DNA of 64,000 bases, from contig NZ_FTPR01000001.1 of NCBI RefSeq assembly GCF_900156505.1, positions 1 to 64,000 on the forward strand, in the 5' to 3' direction. Shown here in pieces: positions 44,183 through 53,641 of the stretch. This DNA is from Yoonia rosea. GTDB lineage: Bacteria > Pseudomonadota > Alphaproteobacteria > Rhodobacterales > Rhodobacteraceae. Each line of letters starts with the position of its first letter. Positions within the stretch are counted from its first letter, which is position 1. A program made the position numbers and the translations under genes. The notes beneath the pieces are model-generated. The model was not told the DNA's origin. It was given only the letters and a program-made list of their open reading frames with translations, and did not search any database.

Positions 44183-45720
44183 CCCATTGGCTTATTGCGC
44201 CCGTTGTGTTGCCTGCAATGCTGGCGCCTTTCATTATCCTGGCTGCGCGGTTTCACATCGGCATCCAGCGCGTGTTCTCGATCGCCGGTGTTGTGATCCT
44301 TGTTGCGATTTCCGGTGCTTTGGCATGGGCGACATCAGACGGAACCATCATGCTTTACCAGTTGGGTGACTGGTCGGCCCCGTTCGGGATCGTTCTGGTG
44401 GGTGACCGGTTGTCGACGATGATGATCCTGCTGACGTCGGTTCTGGCACTCTTCGTGCTGATCTACGCGGTTAGTTCCGGCTGGGATAACCGCGGATGGC
44501 ATTTTCATGCGCTTTTCCAGTTTCAACTGATGGGTATCTTGGGGGCCTTCCTGACAGGTGACCTTTTCAACCTGTTCGTATTCTTCGAAGTGCTGCTGAT
44601 CGCGTCTTACGGGCTGATGATCCACGCAGGAGGCACGCGGCGTTTGCGCGCCGGTGTCCAATATGTGCTGTTCAACCTGATCGGCTCAACGCTGTTCCTG
44701 TTCGCACTGGGGGCGATATACGCGGAAACGGGCACGCTCAACATGGCTGATCTTGCCAATCGGGTGACGCTGATCAGTGCAGATGAAACCGTGGGTATTC
44801 GCGTGGCTGCTGTTCTTCTTTTGTTGGTCTTTGCGATCAAGGCGGCTGTGGTGCCTTTGCACTTCTGGTTGCCTTCAAGCTATGCCGAAGCCCCGGCGCC
44901 CGTGGCCGCGCTTTTTGCGATCATGACGAAAGTCGGCGCCTATGCAATCATCCGCGTCTATACCCTGATCTTCCCGCCTGATCTGGACGTGACAGCGGGG
45001 CTGCATGACACTTGGCTGCTTCCGGCGGCCCTTATTTCGCTCGCGATCGGGATGGTGGGTGTACTGGCGGCGAAACGCTTTGACAGACTTGTGGCTTTTT
45101 CGATCATCGGGTCGATGGGCATGGTGATGGTATCCATTGCGCTGTTCACGCCCGAAGGGATCGCTGCTGCCCTCTACTACATTGTCCACTCGACGCTTGC
45201 AGGGGCTGCCCTGTTCCTGATTGTGGACTTGGTGCGATCCAGTCGTGCAAACCTTGAACTGACGCCGCAAGCACCCGTTGCAAGTCCGGCACTGACCGCC
45301 AGCCTGTTCTTTGTTGCCGCAATCGCCATGGCGGGCCTGCCGCCGCTGTCAGGGTTTCTTGGAAAACTGCTGGTCTTGGATGCAGCCTTTGACAGTGGCC
45401 AGATGGTATGGATCTGGGCCATTGTGCTTGGCTCCAGTCTGGTGAGCATTGTGGGGTTCGCACGTGCTGGCAGCATATTGTTTTGGAAAGCACAAAGCGT
45501 GCAGCCACCCGGCGACGCAGTCAAAGTAGTGCCACCTGCAACACTGTCTTTCGTGGCCATAGGCGGGTTGATCATGCTCTTGGCGATGCACACAGTTTTC
45601 GCAGGTCAGGTGCACCGGTACACCACCGCAATTGCGGCGCAGTTGTTCAGCCCCGCGCCCTATATCACGACAGTTGTCGATACACCGGGCAAACTGAGTG
45701 AACCGACGGAGGATCAATGA
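44179..45720 (+). CDS. mnhD: Na+/H+ antiporter subunit D
   Basis: A 513-aa polytopic protein of the MnhD/NuoM-N family, with the proton-channel core FHALFQFQLMGILGAFLTGD and HFWLPSSYAEAPAPVAALF. It overlaps mnhC and is followed by mnhE one nucleotide later. It forms the antiporter channel with MnhA. Confidence 0.93.
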   Translation: MTHWLIAPVVLPAMLAPFIILAARFHIGIQRVFSIAGVVILVAISGALAWATSDGTIMLYQLGDWSAPFGIVLVGDRLSTMMILLTSVLALFVLIYAVSSGWDNRGWHFHALFQFQLMGILGAFLTGDLFNLFVFFEVLLIASYGLMIHAGGTRRLRAGVQYVLFNLIGSTLFLFALGAIYAETGTLNMADLANRVTLISADETVGIRVAAVLLLLVFAIKAAVVPLHFWLPSSYAEAPAPVAALFAIMTKVGAYAIIRVYTLIFPPDLDVTAGLHDTWLLPAALISLAIGMVGVLAAKRFDRLVAFSIIGSMGMVMVSIALFTPEGIAAALYYIVHSTLAGAALFLIVDLVRSSRANLELTPQAPVASPALTASLFFVAAIAMAGLPPLSGFLGKLLVLDAAFDSGQMVWIWAIVLGSSLVSIVGFARAGSILFWKAQSVQPPGDAVKVVPPATLSFVAIGGLIMLLAMHTVFAGQVHRYTTAIAAQLFSPAPYITTVVDTPGKLSEPTEDQ

Positions 45721-45721
45721 C

Positions 45722-46222
45722 ATGAGCCGCGCATTCTATTGGTTGATCCCGCACCCGCTTTTGACATTGATCCTGACGATCGTCTGGATACTCCTGCAAA
45801 ATGAGATTTCGGCGGGGATGATTGTCTTTGGATTTATCTTGGGCATCATCATTCCTTGGGGCACATCCGTGTGGTGGCCCGACACGCCAAAGAGCTTTCG
45901 CGTGGGTAAGATGATTGCCTACAGTCTTGTGGTGATCTGGGACATTATCGTTGCCAATATCGAAGTCGCCTGGATCGTGCTGACAGTCCCGACATCAAAG
46001 CTTAAACCGGCATGGATTGTGGTGCCGCTTGAATTGCGCGAGCCCGAAGCCATTACCATGCTTGCCGGGACCATCACGCTGACACCGGGGACCGTTTCGT
46101 CGGATCTGTCCAGCGACGGGCGCAGCCTGCTGGTGCATGTCCTGCATACGGATGATCCTGATGCGGTCCGCGATGATATCCTCACACGCTATGAGGCACG
46201 TCTATTGGAGATATTTGCATGA
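45722..46222 (+). CDS. mnhE: Na+/H+ antiporter subunit E
   Basis: A 166-aa protein with N-terminal membrane helices and a conserved soluble part (LTPGTVSSDLSSDGRSLLVH). ATG 45722 was chosen over an upstream in-frame codon inside mnhD because the family starts here (MSRAFYWLIPHPLL). It overlaps mnhF by ATGA. Confidence 0.92.
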   Translation: MSRAFYWLIPHPLLTLILTIVWILLQNEISAGMIVFGFILGIIIPWGTSVWWPDTPKSFRVGKMIAYSLVVIWDIIVANIEVAWIVLTVPTSKLKPAWIVVPLELREPEAITMLAGTITLTPGTVSSDLSSDGRSLLVHVLHTDDPDAVRDDILTRYEARLLEIFA

Positions 46223-46506
46223 TACTTGCAACGCAGTTTCTGAATATTGCCTTGGCGATTACCTTTCTTGCGCTCGCGCTGGGGCAGGTGATGTCGATGG
46301 TCCGTCTGGTCCTTGGGCCAACTTCGGGTGATCGCGTGCTTGCGCTTGATACGATGGTGATCAATGCACTGGGGCTTGTGATCGTGCTGGGCATATTCAA
46401 AGGCGTGCAAATCTATTTTGAGGTGGCCCTGCTGATTGCAATGCTGGGCTTCGTGTCGACGGTTGCCTTGGCGCGCTTCATTTTGCGGGGGGACATTATC
46501 GAATGA
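46219..46506 (+). CDS. mnhF: Na+/H+ antiporter subunit F
   Basis: A 95-aa three-helix protein of the MnhF/PhaF family (RLVLGPTSGDRVLALDTM is the signature). Overlaps mnhE and mnhG by 4 nt each. Confidence 0.92.
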   Translation: MILATQFLNIALAITFLALALGQVMSMVRLVLGPTSGDRVLALDTMVINALGLVIVLGIFKGVQIYFEVALLIAMLGFVSTVALARFILRGDIIE

Positions 46507-46874
46507 CCGCACAGATTATCGGAACCTATTTCGTTTGCCTGTCCTTGATCATCGGGTCCGGCTTTGTACTGGTCGGCGCCATTGGGTTGCTGAAGTTCAA
46601 CGACCCCATGACGCGCCTGCACGCACCAACAAAGGTCGGGACAATCGGCATTGGCATGCTGCTGGTCGCGTCAATCATCCACTCTTTTGACATTGGCCAG
46701 CCGTCAGCCCACGAGCTGCTGATTATGGTGTTTCTCTTTGTGACGGCGCCGATCTCGGCGAATTTTATCGCCAAGGTGAACATGCATCGTCAGGCCTGTG
46801 ACACACCGCCACCGCCGGTCAATGGCGATGTCTGGTCCACACTTGATGTTCCAGACGCGGAAAAAGACACCTGA
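46503..46874 (+). CDS. mnhG: Na+/H+ antiporter subunit G
   Basis: A 123-aa protein of the MnhG/PhaG family (IGLLKFNDPMTRLHAPTKVG). Last gene of the mnh operon. The convergent iolB gene ends only 9 nt beyond its stop and I see no intrinsic terminator between them. Confidence 0.92.
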   Translation: MTAQIIGTYFVCLSLIIGSGFVLVGAIGLLKFNDPMTRLHAPTKVGTIGIGMLLVASIIHSFDIGQPSAHELLIMVFLFVTAPISANFIAKVNMHRQACDTPPPPVNGDVWSTLDVPDAEKDT

Positions 46875-46883
46875 TCTCTGGCG

Positions 46884-47690
46884 CTAGGCGTCCCGTTCCA
46901 TGATCCAGGCGACCTCGGGTGCAGGGACGAAGCGCCATTTGCGCTTGGGGCCCGCCATGACGTTTAGATAATACATCTCAAACCCGTAGGGCGCACCGCA
47001 GGGGTGGTGCCCGCGCGGGACACAGACAACATCGCCATCTGAGACGGCCATGGTTTCATCGAGCTGGCCATCATCCGTATAGACCCGCTGGATACCAAAG
47101 CCCGACGCAGGGTTCAGGCGGTGATAATAGGTTTCTTCCAGATAGGTGATCCGCGGGTAGTCGTCTTCGTCATGCCGGTGGCTGGGGTAGGAGGACCAAT
47201 GCCCCGCCGGTGTGAAAACTTCGGTCACCAGCAGGCTATCGCAGTAATCCTCGTTCTCCATCGCGATGTTGTTGATATGGCGGGTGTTTGTCCCCTTGCC
47301 ACGTTCCGTCAGCGTAATGCCGTCAGGGCCAATGCGCCGCGCCGCGTGTCCGCCAATGCCAGGTGCGCTGCAAACAGCTATGACGCAGTCGGTCTGGGCC
47401 GTGGCCGCCCAGTCGCTGCCATTGGGCAGGTAAAGGCAATGTGGCGGGGTCTTTTCAAAAACATCCATCCGCTCGCCCAAAACACCCCAGTCCTGCCCCG
47501 CGCCAGTGATCTGCGCCTTGCCTTCGACCATCACCAGTATGACTTCGCGGTCGCCTGTTGCCTCTGCTGCGGTATCGCCCGCCTTGAGCCGGTAAAGCGA
47601 GAAGCCGACGTAACGCCAACCCGCGCTTTCAGGGGTGATCTGGTGCACTTTGCCACGCGTGCCGAAAGGTTTCTTGAGAAGGTCAGACAT
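46884..47690 (-). CDS. iolB: 5-deoxy-glucuronate isomerase
   Basis: A 268-aa KduI/IolB cupin-type isomerase that converts 5-deoxy-glucuronate to 2-deoxy-5-keto-gluconate in myo-inositol breakdown. The metal-binding region SSYPSHRHDEDDYPRITYLE and PRGHHPCGAPYGF are typical. GGAAG precedes the ATG. Last gene of the iol operon, 10 nt after a small membrane-protein gene. Confidence 0.93.
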   Translation of the reverse strand: MSDLLKKPFGTRGKVHQITPESAGWRYVGFSLYRLKAGDTAAEATGDREVILVMVEGKAQITGAGQDWGVLGERMDVFEKTPPHCLYLPNGSDWAATAQTDCVIAVCSAPGIGGHAARRIGPDGITLTERGKGTNTRHINNIAMENEDYCDSLLVTEVFTPAGHWSSYPSHRHDEDDYPRITYLEETYYHRLNPASGFGIQRVYTDDGQLDETMAVSDGDVVCVPRGHHPCGAPYGFEMYYLNVMAGPKRKWRFVPAPEVAWIMERDA

Positions 47691-47700
47691 TGATGCTTCC

Positions 47701-47892
47701 TTATGCTTGAGGATCAGGCTTGATGAAGAACGCGTAGATGCAAATCAAACCCAGGCAGGCGGCAAAGACGGCCCATGCGGGCCCGCCGAAGACCAGTTCG
47801 AACAGGCCATAGATCGCGATCACCGCCACTGTGGCAATCCGCCGTGCCAAGGGCCGGAAAAAAGGATGGTGAAGGCCAAGGAAATCGATCAT
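47701..47892 (-). CDS. small membrane protein in the iol operon
   Basis: A 63-aa protein with two hydrophobic segments (about 17-35 and 38-56: VAVIAIYGLFELVFGG and AWAVFAACLGLICIYAFF). Its ATG overlaps the iolE stop (ATGA), and iolB follows after 10 nt, so it is clearly part of the operon. No known function; it may help a transporter or be a membrane-anchored helper. Confidence 0.75.
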   Translation of the reverse strand: MIDFLGLHHPFFRPLARRIATVAVIAIYGLFELVFGGPAWAVFAACLGLICIYAFFIKPDPQA

Positions 47893-48794
47893 CTCACGAC
47901 GTCGAGCCCCGCTTTGGCACAGGCGGCGACAATATAGTCATAGCCCATCTTGGAATAGTCATAGGGTGGGGCGGCTGCAGGGTCTTGTTCCGCTTCGACA
48001 ACGATCCAGCCATTGTAATCCATTGATTTGAGCTTGGCCGTGACGGCTTCAAAGTCGATACAGCCTTCGGGATCCCCCGGAACAGTAAAGACGCCGCCTG
48101 CAACAGCATCCAGAAAGCTCGCGTCCTTGGCATGGATCGCGTCCAGGACCGGCTGGCGGACGTCTTTGTAATGGACGTGATGCACACGGTCCGCCCATTT
48201 GTCCAAAACAGCGATCGGGTCAGCACCTGCAAAATGCAAATGACCCGTGTCAAAAAGCAGACCCAATGCAGGATCAGAGCCTTCCATCAGCCAGTCGATA
48301 TCCTCGGCATCCTGGATCATCGCCCCCATATGGTGGTGATAGGCAAGCTTCACGCCTTGCCCTTTGGACCATTTGGCAAGCTCGGAGAGTTTCGCAGCGT
48401 AGTCCAGCACCTCGTTCCGCGTCAGTTTTGGACGCGTGGACACCGGAACGCCCATTGCGCCCTGTATCGTGTTGGAACATTCGGCATAGACGATGCACGG
48501 CGCTTGCAGCGCTGCGAACTGTGCGACCTGTTCGGCAATCGCGTCCGCTTCTTGCGCGACAGTCGACACCATCAGGTTGCCGGAACACCAGCCGCCGCAA
48601 AGCGACACGCCATAGGCATCAAGGTATGTGCGGAGGCCTTCGGTGTCCGCGGGCATCCGGCGGCCCCGCTCAACCCCGCTGTAGCCGATGCGCGCCGCGT
48701 CTGCCATCGCGCCTTCGGTCGTGTAGTCTTTGGTCAGTTCGGGCAGATCATCATTCTGCCAGGCAATCAGGGAAATGCCGACTTTGACAGTCAT
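47889..48794 (-). CDS. iolE: myo-inosose-2 dehydratase
   Basis: A 301-aa TIM-barrel protein of the AP endonuclease/xylose isomerase family (IolE), which dehydrates scyllo-inosose to the diketone used by IolD. Motifs: LAYHHHMGAMIQDAEDID, LGLLFDTGHLHFAGADP and VHHVHYKDVR carry the metal ligands. ATG 48794 is just after the iolD stop. Confidence 0.93.
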   Translation of the reverse strand: MTVKVGISLIAWQNDDLPELTKDYTTEGAMADAARIGYSGVERGRRMPADTEGLRTYLDAYGVSLCGGWCSGNLMVSTVAQEADAIAEQVAQFAALQAPCIVYAECSNTIQGAMGVPVSTRPKLTRNEVLDYAAKLSELAKWSKGQGVKLAYHHHMGAMIQDAEDIDWLMEGSDPALGLLFDTGHLHFAGADPIAVLDKWADRVHHVHYKDVRQPVLDAIHAKDASFLDAVAGGVFTVPGDPEGCIDFEAVTAKLKSMDYNGWIVVEAEQDPAAAPPYDYSKMGYDYIVAACAKAGLDVVR

Positions 48795-50627
48795 TTAGTC
48801 AATCCTTTGGGATTTTTTGTTTTCGATATAGCCTGCATAGGCCGCGTTCACTTCAGCCCGCTCCGACACCTCGGGGACACCGACATCCCACCATGTGCCG
48901 CCATGTGGTGTGGACGGATAGGGGTCTGTATCAATGACGATGACATAGGGGCCCGTGATGTCGTGGCGTTTCGCCAAAGCCGCTTCCAGTTCTGGGATCG
49001 TGCCGACCTTGACCGACGTGGCCCCCATAGATGCCGCATGAGCCGCGAAATCGATTGAGGAATTGTCGCCACCTATGGCGTGCGCCAGCAGGTTGTTGAA
49101 TTCCGCACCACCCGTGCCCATCTGCAACCGGTTGATACAGCCGTAGCCACGGTTGTCGGTGACCACGACAGTAAATGAAACGCCCAGCATCGCAGCGGTC
49201 GCCATTTCCGAATTCGCCATCATATAGGTGCCGTCTCCGGTAAAGCAGATCACATCGCGCGTGGGTTGGGCCATTTTGATGCCCATCGCGCCTGCAATCT
49301 CGTACCCCATGCAGCTAAAGCCGTATTCCATGTGGTAGGCGCCTGGCTTGTTGGCCTTCCATAGCTTATGCAGCTCGCCCGGCATGGTGCCTGCCGCACA
49401 CATCGCCACGGTTTCTTCTGTTGCACTACGCTGGACAGCGCCGATGACCTGCATGTCTGTGGGCAGAGCGTTGGTGTCCGCTGGCGCATCGGTCAGTGGA
49501 TCAACCTTGCCGAACCAATCGGCCTTCAACGCAGGCGCGGGTCCGGTTGCCTTGTAGCTGCCAATCGCGTCACCTAGTTCGGCAAGGCCCACTTTGGCAT
49601 CGGCCATCAAAGGCATCGCGCCATGTTTGGCCGCATCATACGCGGCTGTATTCAGGCTGATGATTTTGCGTTCCGGATTGGCGAACAGGCCCCACGATCC
49701 GGTCGTGAAATCCTGAAAACGCGTGCCGACACCCAGCACGAGGTCGGCTTGCGCACAAACCGCATTTGCCGGCTCACCACCCGTTACGCCGATGGGCCCA
49801 AGGTTCAACGGATGGTCCCATGCAAGTGCCGATTTTCCGGCTTGCGTTTCAGCAACCGGAATACCGTGGGCTTCGGCAAAGGCCTGAATGTCCTCACATG
49901 CATCCGCGTAATGCACGCCACCGCCTGCAACAATCACGGGGTTCTTGGCCGCTTTGATAGCCTCTGCCACGCGCGCCAACTCACCCAGATCAGGGCGGAT
50001 GCGGCGCTGATGCCAGACCTGCGGCGCAAAGAAGCTTTCCGGATAGTCAAAGGCCTCAGCCTGCACATCCTGACACATCGACAGGGTGACAGGGCCGCAA
50101 TCCGCCGGATCCGTCATCGTGCGAAACGCCCGTGGCAGCGCGGTGAGCAGCTGTTCAGGGCGCGTGATGCGGTCGAAATACCGGCTGACCGGCTTGAAGC
50201 AATCATTCACGCTGACCGTGCCGTCATTGAAATCTTCAATCTGCTGCAGCACGGGATCCGGCCCGCGATTTGCGAAGACATCACCGGGCAAGAGCAACAC
50301 AGGCAGGCGATTCACATGGGCAAGGCCCGCCGCGGTGACCATGTTCAACGCCCCGGGCCCGATAGAGGATGTCACGGCCATCGCGCGCTTGCGCTTCAAC
50401 TGTTTGGCATAGGCGATGGCCGCATGTGCCATGGTCTGTTCATTGTGGCCGCGATAGGTGGTCAGGGTATCTTTGGCACCGTGCAGCGCCTCGCCGATAC
50501 CGGCGACATTGCCGTGGCCGAAAATCGCCCAACAGCCAGCGATGAAGCAATCGCCATCCTCGTTGTGTTGCGCACCAATGTAGCGCACCAAAGCCTGCGC
50601 TGCGGTCAAGCGGATTGTCTTAGTCAT
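48795..50627 (-). CDS. iolD: 3D-(3,5/4)-trihydroxycyclohexane-1,2-dione acylhydrolase
   Basis: A 610-aa thiamine-diphosphate enzyme that opens the inositol ring to 5-deoxy-glucuronate. The TPP/Mg motif GDGTYMMANSEMATA is near 460-475 and the N-terminal Glu region is in place. GAGG precedes the ATG. Lies between iolC and iolE. Confidence 0.94.
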   Translation of the reverse strand: MTKTIRLTAAQALVRYIGAQHNEDGDCFIAGCWAIFGHGNVAGIGEALHGAKDTLTTYRGHNEQTMAHAAIAYAKQLKRKRAMAVTSSIGPGALNMVTAAGLAHVNRLPVLLLPGDVFANRGPDPVLQQIEDFNDGTVSVNDCFKPVSRYFDRITRPEQLLTALPRAFRTMTDPADCGPVTLSMCQDVQAEAFDYPESFFAPQVWHQRRIRPDLGELARVAEAIKAAKNPVIVAGGGVHYADACEDIQAFAEAHGIPVAETQAGKSALAWDHPLNLGPIGVTGGEPANAVCAQADLVLGVGTRFQDFTTGSWGLFANPERKIISLNTAAYDAAKHGAMPLMADAKVGLAELGDAIGSYKATGPAPALKADWFGKVDPLTDAPADTNALPTDMQVIGAVQRSATEETVAMCAAGTMPGELHKLWKANKPGAYHMEYGFSCMGYEIAGAMGIKMAQPTRDVICFTGDGTYMMANSEMATAAMLGVSFTVVVTDNRGYGCINRLQMGTGGAEFNNLLAHAIGGDNSSIDFAAHAASMGATSVKVGTIPELEAALAKRHDITGPYVIVIDTDPYPSTPHGGTWWDVGVPEVSERAEVNAAYAGYIENKKSQRID

Positions 50628-50637
50628 TTTTTGCTCC

Positions 50638-52560
50638 TCAGGCGGCGTTTAGCCGGACATCTGCCCGCGCCTTGTCCCACGTCTTGCACAACCGATCAAA
50701 GCGGTCGGCCATTTGCGATACGGCTTCTGCATCAGTCATGTCGCCCTTCATCCACGCACGTGCCGCATCGCCAAAAATTGTGCGCCCGACGGCAAAGCCT
50801 TTGACCAAGGGCTGTTTGGCCGCCAGCGCAAAGCTTTGCGCCAATTCATCCTCTGGTGCATCCAGGCCCAGCACCACGATCCCGCGGGTGCGCGGATCAT
50901 TGGTTTCAATGGCATTGACGGCATTGGACCACGCGGCGTCTGTCTTGAAGGGCTCAAGCTTCCACCAGTCAGGATAGACGCCGGCATCATAGAACTGCTG
51001 GATCAATTGGGACGTCGTAGTGTCATCCACCGGACCAACTTTGGAGGGAATGATCTCCAACAGAAATTCAAGTCCGTTGCGCCGCGCCGCCGTGAACAGC
51101 CGCTTTACGCGTTCTTCCTGCAAGGCGCGCAGGTCAGGCGCGTCGGTCGGGTGACAAAAGACCAGAAGCTTCACAATGTTTTCACGAGCCCATTCGCGGA
51201 ACTGGCCGAAATCCTCGCCAAGCTCGGGTTCAAACGCAATCGGGCGGCTGCCGGGCCATTCGGTTGGGCGGCCAATCCAGAGACCAGAACCGGACGCGCG
51301 GTGCAGGGCAGAGCGGCCAATTCTATTGTCACACAGGATACCATAACCGTCCTGACCGTCCGCCACTTGCAGCACTGCATCAAGGCAAAGCTCTTTGAAC
51401 GCGGCTCCCTTTTGTGCGGAATAGCCGGGGATTTCTTCAAGCTGCGAGCGGTGATCAAAAGCAAAGGTGCGCACGTGATCCCATGTGTTGCCCGTGCGGG
51501 TGATACGCGTGCTTGCCCAGTGCACCTGTTCAAGTTCCGCGTCATTGCGCAAATCCGGTTGCTTGATGCCACGATCAAAGAAGAAATTCAGCTCTTCCCA
51601 CGTAGGATAGGCAGGGGTGCATCCGTGACGGCTGACGGCAAAGGCACCACAGGCATTGGCGTATTTCAATGCAACGGGCCAGTCTTCGCCATCGAGCCAG
51701 CCTTTGAGCAGGCCGGACATAAACCCGTCACCCGCCCCAAGGACGTTGAACACTTCGATCGGAAATCCGGGACCTGTTTCGCCGTCATCAAGGCTGGCGG
51801 GAATGTCGCCGGTAAAGGCTGTCGCCCCAAGCGCACCGCGTTTGCACACCAAAGTTGCCCCCGTGACGGCACGCACAGCGCGCAGCGCCGCCAAGGTGTC
51901 GGTTGATCCACCAGCGATATGAAACTCTTCTTCGGTGCCGACGATCAGATCGAACAGATGCAGCGATGCCTGCAGCTTTTCGGTGACTGCCGCACTTTCG
52001 ACAAAACGGCTTTCGCCGTCGCCATGACCTGCCACACCCCAAAGATTGGGGCGATAGTCGATGTCCAAAGCTGTCAACTGTCCGTTCTCGCGCGCGAGGT
52101 TGAGCGCCTTCAAGGTCGCGGCGGCCACTTGCTGGTTGCTCAGATGGGTCCCCGTGGCGACAATCGCACGCGCACGTTTGATGAACTGCGGGTCAATGTC
52201 GTCTTCAGTCAGCCCCATATCCGCGCAATTCTCGCGGTAGAAAATCAGCGGAAACTGATCCTCGTCGCGAATGCCAAGCAGGACCAAAGCGGTCAGGCGA
52301 TCCGCGTCCACTTTCACGCCATCAATGGCCACGCCTTCGCGCTGAAGCTGTTCGGTAATGAAACGCCCCATATGTTCATCGCCCACACCGGTGATCACGG
52401 CCGATTTCAGACCCAAACGGGCAGTGCCGCAGGCAATATTGGTGGGCGACCCGCCGATGTATTTGTCAAATGACCCCATGTCTTCCAGACGGCCGCCGAT
52501 CTGGGCGCCGTAAAGGTCAACCGACGAACGCCCGATTGTGATCAGATCTAGATCAGACAT
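50638..52560 (-). CDS. iolC: 5-dehydro-2-deoxygluconokinase with DUF2090 (IolC fusion)
   Basis: A 640-aa protein. Residues 1 to about 320 are a PfkB sugar kinase (NVLGAGDGFMSGLLKGW holds the catalytic Asp) that phosphorylates 2-deoxy-5-keto-gluconate. The remaining about 310 residues are DUF2090, an aldolase-like domain that replaces a separate IolJ in many proteobacteria. Starts 8 nt inside the iolG gene end. Confidence 0.93.
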   Translation of the reverse strand: MSDLDLITIGRSSVDLYGAQIGGRLEDMGSFDKYIGGSPTNIACGTARLGLKSAVITGVGDEHMGRFITEQLQREGVAIDGVKVDADRLTALVLLGIRDEDQFPLIFYRENCADMGLTEDDIDPQFIKRARAIVATGTHLSNQQVAAATLKALNLARENGQLTALDIDYRPNLWGVAGHGDGESRFVESAAVTEKLQASLHLFDLIVGTEEEFHIAGGSTDTLAALRAVRAVTGATLVCKRGALGATAFTGDIPASLDDGETGPGFPIEVFNVLGAGDGFMSGLLKGWLDGEDWPVALKYANACGAFAVSRHGCTPAYPTWEELNFFFDRGIKQPDLRNDAELEQVHWASTRITRTGNTWDHVRTFAFDHRSQLEEIPGYSAQKGAAFKELCLDAVLQVADGQDGYGILCDNRIGRSALHRASGSGLWIGRPTEWPGSRPIAFEPELGEDFGQFREWARENIVKLLVFCHPTDAPDLRALQEERVKRLFTAARRNGLEFLLEIIPSKVGPVDDTTTSQLIQQFYDAGVYPDWWKLEPFKTDAAWSNAVNAIETNDPRTRGIVVLGLDAPEDELAQSFALAAKQPLVKGFAVGRTIFGDAARAWMKGDMTDAEAVSQMADRFDRLCKTWDKARADVRLNAA

Positions 52561-53548
52561 CTTCGATCCTCACTGGTTTGCCTTCCTTGGCCGAAAGCGT
52601 TGCCGCCTCGGCCATGGCCAGCGCATTGACACCATCTTGCAAGGTGACGGGCATCGCCGTTCCCTTGGTCACCGCGGTCACAAAGCTATCCCATTCGGCG
52701 GTGTAGGCGGGCATGTAACGTTCCAGAAAAAAGAACGTGGGTTTCGCGCCGGTGACACCTTGCTTGGTCGATTTGACCACAAGGTTTTCCAACATGTTTT
52801 GGGCCTGCAACAACCCTTCCGCGCCAAGCACCTCAAGCCGCTGGTCATAGCCATAGGCCGCACGGCGTGAATTCTTGATCACGGCGATCCGCCCGTCAGC
52901 ATAGGTCATCGTCACAACAGCGGTATCGACATCGCCCGCTTCACCAATTGCGGGATCAACAATGCTTGTCGCCGCAGCCGTCAGGCTGACCGGTGTGGCG
53001 CCCATGATAAACTGCGACATATCGAAATCATGGATCATCATGTCGCGGAACAACCCGCCAGAGACCTTTACATAGGCCACAGGCGGTGGGGCAGGGTCGA
53101 ATGAGGTGATGCTCAAAAGCTCGGCCTTGCCGATCTCGCCTGCGTCCAAGGCCGCTTTCAACGCCCCGAAACTCGGGTCAAAGCGGCGGTTGAAGCCGAT
53201 CATGACCGGTTGACCGGTCTCAGCCACGACCCTTTGGCACGCGCGCGCGCGTTCAAGGCTCAGGTCCACTGGTTTTTCGCAAAGCACGGCTTTGCCTGCG
53301 GCTGTCGCCTTTTCCATCAGATCCGAGTGCGTATCGGTTGAGGTCGCAATCAGGATCGCGTCAATCGCGGGGTCCGCGATAATGTCATCTGTGCTGCGGG
53401 CCTCACAGCCATATTCGGCCGCCAGTTTCTGGGCGCTCTCGGGAATAAAGTCCGAAACAGCCACCAAAGTGCTTCCACCATGCGCAGTGATCGCTTTTGC
53501 ATGGACCCAGCCAATTCGGCCCGCGCCGAGGAGACCAACTTTTAACAT
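52553..53548 (-). CDS. iolG: inositol 2-dehydrogenase
   Basis: A 331-aa Gfo/Idh/MocA oxidoreductase oxidising myo-inositol to scyllo-inosose with NAD+. The Rossmann motif GLLGAGRIGWVHAK and the catalytic CEKPVDLS (Lys-Pro) are present. ATG 53548 starts the fold; a GTG seven codons upstream is an alternative. First enzyme gene after the ABC importer. Confidence 0.92.
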   Translation of the reverse strand: MLKVGLLGAGRIGWVHAKAITAHGGSTLVAVSDFIPESAQKLAAEYGCEARSTDDIIADPAIDAILIATSTDTHSDLMEKATAAGKAVLCEKPVDLSLERARACQRVVAETGQPVMIGFNRRFDPSFGALKAALDAGEIGKAELLSITSFDPAPPPVAYVKVSGGLFRDMMIHDFDMSQFIMGATPVSLTAAATSIVDPAIGEAGDVDTAVVTMTYADGRIAVIKNSRRAAYGYDQRLEVLGAEGLLQAQNMLENLVVKSTKQGVTGAKPTFFFLERYMPAYTAEWDSFVTAVTKGTAMPVTLQDGVNALAMAEAATLSAKEGKPVRIEDV

Positions 53549-53605
53549 GAGATTCGCTTTCGTTATCACCCCAAGGCAGCAGCCAGTTGGGCGTTGATTT
53601 AGAGT

Positions 53606-53631
53606 GCAGCCGCACAGTACCGGGCGGCTGC
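53606..53631 (-). other. intercistronic stem-loop before iolG
   Basis: A perfect 8-bp stem GCAGCCGC/GCGGCTGC with a 10-nt loop, 10 nt after the ABC ATPase stop. No U-run follows, so it is more likely an mRNA-stabilising or processing hairpin than a terminator. Confidence 0.5.
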
Positions 53632-53641
53632 TGGTGTTTGT

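Noticed and set aside
49623..50804. 393-codon plus-strand frame opposite iolD
   Set aside because: Shadow of iolD and iolC; no ribosome-binding site and no recognisable domain.
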